In this document: one piece after another, positions 52,526-61,246 of the stretch
Layout of the letters: the number at the start of each line of letters is the position of its first letter
How positions within the stretch are numbered: the first letter of the stretch is position 1
Source: Gamarada debralockiae
Taxonomy: Eukaryota; Ascomycota; Leotiomycetes; Helotiales; Hyphodiscaceae
Length of the DNA: 64,000 bases
Reading direction: 5' to 3'
Assembly: GCA_002803225.1 (NCBI GenBank)
Contig: NXFV01001809.1
Coordinates: forward strand, 1-64,000
Notes under the pieces: model-generated
Database searches by the model: none
What the model was told of the DNA's origin: nothing
Seen by the model: the letters and a program-made list of their open reading frames with translations, nothing else
Program-made: the position numbers and the translations under genes

Positions 52526-54657
52526 TCATTCCACTTCCCAGTTGAAACCGCTCCAGTCGCCCGCTATCCAGTTATCCAAGTTGCCGAGATCATCATAGAA
52601 CAAGTGACTTCCCTCTATCTGCGTATAGAACTCAGGCGGTGACTCGGGATCCAGATTTGAAGGCACGTCAATGCACATCGAATCCTTCGAGAGCACGAGC
52701 TCGCCTTTAGTTGAAGAATCATTGACCAGATCTGGGCTTAGAACCCTTGGGTGAAAAGAGTCTCTAGAGATCCTCAACTCCCTTGAGCTGCGAGCTTTTG
52801 CAATCAGCTTCTTCATAATCACCCACAATAAATCGTTCTTCTTACTCGCAGCGACTTCCCCCCAAACATCAAATGCATCTTGCACCGTCTTCCATGCTCG
52901 ATTAACCAACTCATTTGACTCTCTCCGACAGATCTCCAAAAGGAAGAATACCAATGCTTGCCACGGAATGTAGTTCCGGAGAGCCCATCGCCATTGTTTC
53001 GTTGACTTTTCTCTCTCTAATAAAAGACATACTTCGACTACCTCTAGCGAGGTCGTGAAGATGCGATCCTTGCAAGTTGTTGGAAGGACTTTTACTCCAG
53101 CATCAAATTGGAAACTGTGGTGGATATTGATCCACATTTTCGCCATCGTCATTCGAGCAATTGTGGAGATAAACCAGTGAAAAGGAATTTTCTTGTCGCA
53201 GGGGTTCAAGTACCGAGTCTCTTGCTTTTGGCTACAGTAGAATCTCTTTATAAGCATCCTCTAGATAAGCATACCTGACCAATAAGCATGCGATCCTTGG
53301 TCCCAAGCAAAATTTAGTGTATTTTATGTCCCTGGGTATAAGCATAACCTGACTTATAAGCATGCGATCCTGGGTCCTATGCGTATGCTTATAAAGAGGT
53401 TCTACTGTACATTCTCGCGTAATCCGACCCGCTTCAGCTTCACAGAGTCTGGGGACAAGCAGTGATAGCCTCGTCTTACGGATCGCACTTAGAATTTCAT
53501 ACTGTACCAATGACAGAGTCATTTCTGTTATTCCCTCACGTGGAACTGGCGAGGTCATTGAATCGGGAACAAGGTCGTCATCGTTGATACTGAGAGGAAG
53601 AGTTGTGTCGAAAGTTTGTTTGGACAACGTCTTGGCCCGAGCCATGATTCTCGGCAGTTCGCACATCAAAGGATACAAATCTGCCACCAAATGCGACGTC
53701 GAATTTCAGACTCAAAAAATGGCAATCCGAGCTTCGATCCATCATGGTGGAGCCCGAGAGATTGGGCAATTCGAACGGCAACGGCTGTCGTGGTCCAGAC
53801 GAGTCGAGTGTCGTCGTGATTCCGCTCGCATATCTACGATTTGATTAGCCAGGTGTTTGTCGAAGTTGAATGAATCAAGGTTGTGTCTTACCAAGGAAAT
53901 GACAAGTGCTTGCAAGGCCACGATGTTGTGGACGCTCAAGAAACTTGCTCTGGCAAGAGCTTGCTGGGTAGCAAAACGGTACTTTTTCAACAACGAAGAT
54001 TTGTCCATCCTCAGGGAGGCTTGGCATTGCTCTTCTGTCATACTCGTGACTGCCCCAAAGTATATTGCAAACATCAATGCGTCAAAGGGTCTGTTTATAC
54101 TATTCGTACCCTGATTGAAATTTGTAATCTGCCGTCGTATACTTGGCTTATGTAGTATCCTGATTACTGGATCCACGTCTTCCTCGAAGGCTTGCCAAAG
54201 AAACGATATTTGATCGAGGGAAGGGTGGAATGGGCCTAGACCCGTCACAAGAGAGTTGCAGCTGAAAAAATAGGCATCCTCGCCTTGGTAGTGTAAAGTT
54301 TGGGGATCTAGAAAAAAATCATCCTCACTGTCGCCCTTATCAAAGGTTCAGATTCATCAAGGAGGTCGCGAATTCCAACAACCTATCAACATGAAGCAGA
54401 GGTCAGCGATCCCGAAGACCCATTTTCAAGAGAGCCCAGCCGCGGTGAGGAGAGCGTCTTACCTCACTTGTTAGCGAGATCCAGAAGATATTCTCGATGT
54501 ACCGACACTCCTCGTGTTTGACGACCAATCTTCCCAATTCCAGGTTTGAAGTCTCGGTATTCTGCTTTTCACTATCATTATTTCCATGTTGTGTTGTCGT
54601 CTTCGTTGTTGGTAGCATTTGCAGATGTTGTACCAAACTCTCGAGTCGCTCAAGTCG
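52526..54657 (-). pseudogene. Fungal-specific transcription factor pseudogene, 5'-truncated and split by a MITE
   Basis: It begins abruptly at the linker coiled coil (ERLERLESLVQHLQM) with no Zn2Cys6 cluster. RYIENIFWISLTSEV joins, across an intron GTAAGA...GATAG, to VGIRDLLDESEP. After frame changes come DPQTLHYQGEDAYFFS, SFLWQAFEEDVDPVIRILHK, and then VAVRIAQSLGLHHDGSKLGL with FFESEIRRRIWWQI, the core of the fungal_trans domain. DVRTAENHGSGQD, FDTTLPLSINDDDLVP and REGITEMTLSLVQYEILSAI follow, and the C-terminal part ends GDWSGFNWEVE. I see at least three frame changes. A 173-bp MITE (53235-53407) lies inside the coding sequence; joining its flanks at one TA restores the frame. It probably once regulated the neighbouring epoxide hydrolase/transporter genes (inference). 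Confidence 0.75.
53235..53407. mobile_element. 173-bp MITE with terminal inverted repeats and TA duplication
   Basis: Ends are CAGTAGAATCTCTTTATAAG and, at the right, CTTATAAAGAGGTTCTACTG, near-perfect inverse complements. TA flanks both sides (53233-53234 and 53408-53409). Internally two similar 38-bp units repeat (ATAAGCATACCTGACC... and ATAAGCATAACCTGACT..., each with AAGCATGCGATCC). No coding capacity. Size and TA preference fit a Tc1/mariner/pogo-derived MITE. Confidence 0.9.
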
Positions 54658-54658
54658 C

Positions 54659-55723
54659 TCACCCAACAGTGGCTTCCAAATCGGAGAAAAACTGTTCAAG
54701 ATGCGAGTTGACTTCATCCTTGGCCTCCAGCTGCACCCAGTGTCCAGTGTCCAATTCCTTGACTCGAACATCGACTGCAAACTGACGAATGCCCGCATCC
54801 ATGATTTTCGCAGTTGCCACAATGTCTGTTGGCTGTTATCATAAACACTGGAAGTTCCAACCTCAGCTTGAGGTTTCCTCCCTTTTCGTCTTCCTTCCCA
54901 TATATGCGTGGTACCAATTTGATGGAGCGGTGTAGTCGGGACAGAAAATCCCACGATGAGTTTCTTTCTCCTGAATCTGTTCAGTATGTATCTCTTATGT
55001 GAGGATATGTGCAATACATTTGATGTCAAATACGAAGCTAGTGGCCTAACTTTGTCCGCTTCCAACCAACTCCTCATTGCGCCCGATGGCCCAAGGCAAT
55101 CCTTCCAGATTGCAGGGTCAGCGGGGTAGAAAAGAGAGTGAAAGGAACCAAACTTAACACTGTCAGCCTGCCGATTCCTAAACAAGTAGAACAACTTACA
55201 TGATGCTTGAGTATCTCCATTGCATCGTCCTCAATCAGAAATCTCCAGAAGCCAAGTCTCTCGTATCCAACTTCAGCAATCGAAGCAACCTCACCAGCTC
55301 CAATGTCAAAGTGTCCAGGAGGCATGTATGCAACGTCAAGGAAGGAATACGAGTAGAATCTATCAGAGTGGTAGTTCGCCAGACGAGATAGAAGATATGA
55401 GTCACAATCGTGGCCTACACCGTGAACTTTGTTGACCTTCTCATGATTGAGTATCTCTACAATCTCCGCGGCCATTTTCTTTCTCCGGTATTCGTGAGCT
55501 GCAAGTGGCTTGTCGGTGCTTCCATAGCCCAGAAGATCCGGTGTAAGGACACCATATCCAGCTTTGGAGAAGTGCGAGATCTGATGACACCAGTCGTAGG
55601 CCGCCGACGGAAAGCCGTGGAGGAAGAGAATGGTGGGCTTTGCAGTAGTTGGACGATGGTACACGTAATCATAAGTTACCCAGAGGGCAAGGTGGCTATT
55701 GTCAAGGGAATATCGAGATTCAT
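54659..55723 (-). pseudogene. Epoxide hydrolase-like alpha/beta-hydrolase pseudogene
   Basis: From ATG 55723: MNLDIPLTIATLPSG, then a one-base loss leads into TYDYVYHRPTTAKPTILFLH. It continues with GFPSAAYDWCHQISHFSKAG and TPDLLGYGSTDKPLAAHEY. The nucleophile region reads VGHDCDSYLLSRLANYH, keeping the Asp of GHDWG but with Trp and Gly changed. An intron joins ILKHH to FGSFHSLFYPADPAIWKDCL; a second (GTATTG...AACAG) joins LTSN to IQEKETHRGIFCPDYTAPSN. Near the end one-base and two-base losses separate NLKLRLELPVFMITANR from DIVATAKIMDAGIRQF. TGHWVQLEAKDEVN supplies the catalytic His motif. The stop is TGA at 54659-54661, a few bases from where the regulator pseudogene becomes recognisable. 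Three frame changes in total, two in mononucleotide runs. Confidence 0.8.
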
Positions 55724-56508
55724 GTTGTGGGCCAGGAGGTTGATGGGGTGGCAAAAATCGTGGGAGATAAATTGAAGAATTCGTTATGGGTCTGGGAGGG
55801 CAGGGTTTCGAAATATATCTTCATATCTCGACACCTGGCCGGATCTTTCGGTCTTCTCTGAGTCACAACTGATCTGGACACTTTTGAGTGATGGTCAATT
55901 TGCACGCACTTGCTCCGTTACACGCATTACCCGTATAACGAGTTTTGCCAACAACGAAAGGTCTTGAAAGCTGCCAGTATCAGTCGGGCCAGGGGCATGA
56001 ACCGTGACCCAAGAGAAATACTCATACACGTGCTAGTGTTTAACTAGGGTACCTCCACACTATTTAGAAAAAATCTTGAAATTGTGAAGGGATTTAGTTG
56101 TGGAGGTTTTCTTTGGAGTGGGAAGTGCTTGCATCTGATAGGCCTTTTCCGGACTTTTCTCAACTGCAAGTCGAAAAAGCCGAAGCGTGAAACCCCATTG
56201 GTGTCTTCGGTCATCACTTGATAAAACCCGCCGAAATGCCATTCATTCCATGAGCTGAAGGAAAGATCACCAGGAGAAGCAACTGCTCATTTGGGGGTTC
56301 CCGTCAGCCGCGTTGCAGCCAACGACTTCGTTGGTCAAGATTTGGGCACATGCCTTATCATATATGTCCAGTGATAAGCCAAGCACAGACTGACCGGCTA
56401 TCTGATCTGGCCGAATGCGTCTCGCCGTCTTTCGAGGCTATGCATTTCAAGTTTGGACGTAGCAGGTTACTTTGGTAGATCTCAATTGAAATCGGTTTTC
56501 GAGTATTC
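55724..56508. other. Spacer between epoxide hydrolase relic and transporter gene
   Basis: Both neighbours are on the minus strand: this is the 3' flank of the transporter gene and the 5' flank of the hydrolase relic. No gene supported; short frames only. Confidence 0.4.
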
Positions 56509-58309
56509 TCAGCTTTTCTCACGACCTTCACTCCCCAAAGCAGCCTCATCGGGCTTCACGACTTTGTTGCCAGGGGTATCCGAGCTTGCCACAGATATCC
56601 TCCTCGTCGTATGTCCTTGGGTCCCAATTGTTAAGAAAGGGACGAAAGGCAGCCCAGCCCCGGCGGAAGCGACACAAAACCAAAATACCATATTGTAAGG
56701 CCGAATTGTTGTTTGCAGGGCAGCCATGCCAGTGGACTCTGCGTTATATATACTTGCAGAGATGCCAAGTCCAACAGCAGAACAGACCTTCGTGACGGTA
56801 TTGAAGATGCCTCCAGCAAGAGATTGCTGTTCCGGAGGCAGAGAGGACATCACATACATCTACATCGTCAGCGGATCCAGGCCACTGGGGTATCAAGAAC
56901 TTACATTGGCGACGTTAAATTGCAGATCAGCACCGATGACCGAAAGAAGTAATGATGGAAAGATGAAAGCCCAGTATGAGCTGTCATTTTTCATCGTCGC
57001 AAGGAGAATTGCAGAGCAAAGATACGCAAGCGCTCCAACGCCAGTGAGCAGCTTGTTGTTTACCCGGTGCAAGACCAATCCCGCAATGACATTGACCGCG
57101 ATACCTCCAATAGCCTGAGGTAACAGGTGTATAGCAACTTTCAAGGCAGAAAATCCCAGAACGTTCTGCATGTAAAGTGACAGCCAGAAAGCACTTGTGG
57201 TGAAGCTCATGAACCCAAGAAGCACCACGACGTTGATCTGGCATTGTCAGTAAGGCCGGATGGGGAGATAAGTATAACATACCAGCGAAAAATTCCTGTC
57301 GCGCCAAACGCGCAAAGGCATCAGAGGGTATTGGCAGAATCCCTCCCACCCGATGAAGCTGACAATGAGAGCAATTCCAACTAATAACAAGACCAATACG
57401 TAGCTGGTTCTCCAACCCTGTGGCGCTCCTCCAGCAATTCTGTATCGTCAGTAAAATTGACACTGAAGATGGAGGGAGAACCTACGTCAGAGAAGAACAA
57501 AGCAAGGCAATTCCAGCCATACTCAAAAGAATCCCAAACAGATCAAATCGTTTCAGGGTCTTGAAGTTAAACTTCTCCGTCTCCGCCTGTGTCCGAGGAA
57601 CCGTCCATATAGCACCAAGGAAAAATACAATATATATAATAGCAAGGAGATAAAACGATGCTCTCCAATTGAACAGATGGGCAGCAACTCCAGAGAAGAT
57701 ACTGCCCATCACGAAGCCGACGGGATTTCCAGCACTGAAACATGCAAATGCACGATTCTTCCTCTGCGATGGTTGCTCATAAGCTGCACCCAAGATTCCA
57801 ACAGCTGGCGGAACAGTAGCTGCAGACCAGAGCCCAAGTAAACCGCCGAAAACGTCCAGATACATCGCATTTGTTGAAAAGCCCGCGATGAGACTCGAAA
57901 CCGCAAAGGCTCCCATACTGAAGATCAGTAAGGATTTTCGACCAAAAGTATCAGCGACCTTGGCGAAGAAGAGAAGAAAGGAGCCCGATGCGAGCCTTTT
58001 GGGAGTTAGAATAAGCAGCGCTTGGAGGAAAGGATGATCTCACGAAGAAGATGCATTAATCCAGGTGATCTGGGCCGATGTCATATTCAGACTGCGACCA
58101 ATTGGCGCTGTGATCACAGTGCAGATGCCGTAGAGGAAGGAGGACATCCCAATTGACATAGTTGCTGTTAAGACAAACAGACATTCTTGGACAGTTGAAT
58201 TAAAGCAATCCGGTCGCTTTCCGGGGTTGGTAGGGCTCTCGTCGAAAGGTGGCGAAGGCTCGGCAGTTCTCGATTCCACCGCCACGAGACTTCCATCAAC
58301 AGTTGCCAT
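56509..58309 (-). CDS. MFS multidrug-type transporter (DHA family)
   Basis: Model: complement(join(56509..56859, 56905..57237, 57283..57439, 57486..57995, 58044..58309)), 538 aa, divisible by three; four introns of 45-48 nt. I chose ATG 58309; an in-frame ATG at 58411 is possible. The soluble N-terminus is followed by TM1 (CLFVLTATMSIGMSSFLYGI), then WINASSSLASGSFLLFFAKV and ADTFGRK, the loop 2-3 motif of this family. Further TMs: LFNWRASFYLLAIIYIVFFL, RTSYVLVLLLVGIALIVSFI, NVVVLLGFMSFTTSAFWLSL and MVFWFCVASAGAGLPFVPFL. It resembles fungal drug:H+ antiporters of the ATR1/DHA2-like group. All joins restore family motifs, so the gene is intact, unlike the upstream pseudogenes. Substrate unknown. 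Confidence 0.88.
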
Positions 58310-59224
58310 CGTAGGTAAAGATTCGATTCCAGTCTCAATTGAGGTCAAGGCTCGAAACCAGTTCAGCGATGAGAAGGAGGAATTTTGGAAAATGAATAGT
58401 TGCCAAAGCATTTGTCAGGCCGAGATCGGGTAAAGGTGGGCGGCCGAGAGTGGGGAGACGTTAAGCCACACGAGGCTGTGCTCAGAGGCAGACGACAAAG
58501 GCTACAAGTAGCGAGTGAATCAATCTCTTGTAATCTTGCAAAAACTGCACAAAAGCAAGGCAAATGGTTGCGGTTCATGCGATTGCAAGCAAAGATGTGT
58601 TTGTGTCTTGTCAAAGGGGCCTTCCCTCTTACCTATATCAATACTCCGTAAGTATGTTTCAATTCTGGGATCCGCTGTCTTCTGCCTCGGAGCTCGGAGG
58701 AGCTGAACTGAACATTTAATTAGATAAAATTCACCCACCTGACCTACCATAAGTTCTATAAGTTGAGATTTTGACTAGAAGATCCTATATAGAAGTGAAA
58801 TCACCACTGTTTAATGTTGAGCTCATGCTCAATTCGCCTGGAAAAGTCCTTGTGACATGTTTCATCAGAGCCGCCTCCCAGTCTGCCCACAGCCTACATT
58901 GAACAATACCTAGACTTTAGATTGATTGTGCTATGAAGGTGTTCTTCATAGTGGTTACTTTGATTATGACACAAATGAAGGGAATGATTCATTATAGTTG
59001 TCGTAACACTATTGATTGCCCCATTTTCGCGCTTCTCGCTCAACCTCTTCAGAACTCCTCATTGACTAATTTACCTCTTCACCTTCGCTAATTGTTAGAC
59101 AAAATTCACTAAAGTGTCTAGGCAGTTGTTCTAATTCTCGCTTAAGCTCTGTAGAAGCTCCCACAGACTTTTCGCGGTTTTGATTCCCCCGCGTCAACCC
59201 TCAACTTCCTCAAGACCACTCTGC
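58310..59224. other. Divergent intergenic region
   Basis: Upstream regions of the transporter (minus) and of the next gene (plus). Short frames only; nothing else supported. Confidence 0.4.
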
Positions 59225-60565
59225 ATGATCACAGTAACTCACTACAGCTCTGGAATCATGAAGCAAGAGAGAAATTACGGATTGTGGAACGACGGCATGA
59301 GATACGCAAATGGTCGCAAGTACGAGTCTGCATACCCTGAGGTAAGTTCAAGTATCCAAGCATCATTATGGCAGCGATTTCTTTTGCAGTGCTCACGTTC
59401 GTGACACGTCGTCATGTCCCTTTCACATTCCCCTCGCGTTCCTTTCACACCCTCTTCACACCCCCTTTACATCCCTTTCACCTCCTATCCAGCGATTTGC
59501 AGCTGTGGGATATCGAGCGCGTTGACTGTCCACTGACACTTGGCAATTGCAGTGGCCTCTGGACTCCCCCCTCTGGGCTCACATCCCTCCACAATTCCGC
59601 CAGCCTACCCAAGCCATATCTTCCAACAACCACGTTCCTCAGTTGCTCCCTCACGCTGTTGAAGCAACATCCTCTGCCAATCCAGCTGTTCAACAGCTTG
59701 CTCAGAGCAGCTACCCACTTCCTTCCAACCCTTCCAGCTTCCAAGAAGAGTCAGAGTCAGAGTCAGAGTACGAACTAGATGATTCTGATAATATTTCCGG
59801 CGATGATATGTTTGTGGACATGGATTCACCTTCTTTCCAAGCCTTGCAGCGGCGTCTCAAGGGCCCGAAGGCACGCGACGGCCGTCAACCCAAATGCAAT
59901 GCCCCACTGATCAATACCACTGTCCGAGGACCAATTGCAGGAGCTGGGCTAGCGACAGGTGGTGTCGTTGCCAATAAGCCTGTGGTCCCCGGCAATCCTG
60001 CTATACCTAATCGCAAATACTACATCGACAAGAACGGCAAGAGGAAAATCAAGAACCTGCCCGCCCCTTTCCGTCGCGAAGCCGGTCTTCCTCAGGTGGC
60101 CTTGACTGAGAATGAGCTCCGAGAAATCCGTACCAATTACGACGCGAATCCTTGTCAGTCTTTCAAGAACCCAAAGGTTGGCACTCAGCGTAAGACTGTC
60201 GCAGAAGATGGCACTGTGACGGTGGAGCTTGTCAAGAAAATTCGGGTCAGCAACGAAGAGTACAAGGCGTTGATCGAGTGAGTCGCTCCCATCTTGTCAA
60301 CGTTTGAGAGGTCCAAGGAATGATAGATACTGACATGAACACAAATAGCCTTCGAGAGAAGAACGGCAAGCGTGGTAGGCTCGGCATACAGAAAACCAGG
60401 ACTACTGAAGAACAGAAAGCGTATTTGGAGAGAAACAAGAAGGCAAATGAGCGTTTCAAGTCTCGGACACGGCTTGCTTGGAGACGCAGTAGACCTGGCT
60501 TCCAGGAGAATGGCAAGGAGATGATGCCAAAGCAGATGACGGCCAGGGAGACAGCAACAAGGTAG
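59225..60565 (+). CDS. Unrecognised basic/acidic protein, 3 exons
   Basis: Model: join(59225..59341, 59553..60277, 60349..60565), 352 aa, divisible by three. Exon 1 gives MITVTHYSSGIMKQERNYGL and WNDGMRYANGRKYESAYPE; a 210-nt intron (GTAAGT...TTGCAG) leads to WPLDSPLWAHIPPQF. Then come a Ser/Glu run (EESESESEYELDDSDN), IPNRKYYIDKNGKRKIKNLP and LTENELREIRTNYDANP. A 71-nt intron joins YKALID to LREKNGKRGRLGIQKTRTTE. The C-terminal part is Lys/Arg-rich. No domain recognised; composition suggests a nuclear or chromatin-linked protein (inference). After GFQENGKE a second frame stays open to 60681 and encodes an acidic tail (GDSNKVDEDKGDSVNAEDGA ... VIERAVEAVAYHF), so a missed intron or a recent frame change near 60500 is possible. 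Confidence 0.6.
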
Positions 60566-60681
60566 ATGAGGATAAGGGGGATAGTGTCAATGCAGAGGAT
60601 GGTGCGGGAGATGATAGGATGGACGTCGATAGCATGGGAGTCATTGAACGCGCCGTTGAAGCTGTTGCATACCACTTCTAG

Positions 60682-61246
60682 GCGGTCTTTATATGCGGGG
60701 ATGTGTGTGTATAGGATTGCATCAGAGAGACTGTTTACTGTGGATTTGCTCAGAAGACCCTGTGGATTACGAACACAAAACTATGATTTCATATGATGAT
60801 CGCTTGCCCCAAAGTTTCTGACGATAAAGTTTCTGATGTGAATGTCTACAGAATCGTTCGGCTAGTTTCAGCAATGAAAAATAGGGCTGAATGAATATCT
60901 TCAAACTCCCCCACATTCCTCAAGCTCACTTACTCAACGAGAATGATCAACTGAGATCGTATTCCTCCTCCAGGCCTCATTGAGACTTGTAATTCTGGTG
61001 GGGATTTGAAGGATTGGTTTCCTAGTACGGTATATGCACTGGCACGTTTGGCCAGCATAACATTGTTGCACAGGGTTATCACAGCGACAATGAACAGAAG
61101 AATCAACTAACTTCACGATGACAGATTCAATTGCCAACGTACAACCTCAAAAGCCCAATGAAACCCCGTATCAACGCCAATCGCTATGCCATTGCAGCCC
61201 AAGGAACCTAAAATACACATGCAATGTTCGCTATCAAATCAAGCAC
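60682..61246. other. Convergent intergenic region
   Basis: 3' regions of the preceding plus-strand gene and the P4-ATPase. No gene or repeat supported. Confidence 0.4.

Noticed and set aside
51263..55723. Frame changes in the pseudogene corridor as mere sequencing errors
   Set aside because: Some are one-base losses in mononucleotide runs, so errors remain possible, but neighbouring genes of 1.6-3.8 kb show none, and nonsense codons, a MITE and missing domains occur in the same genes.
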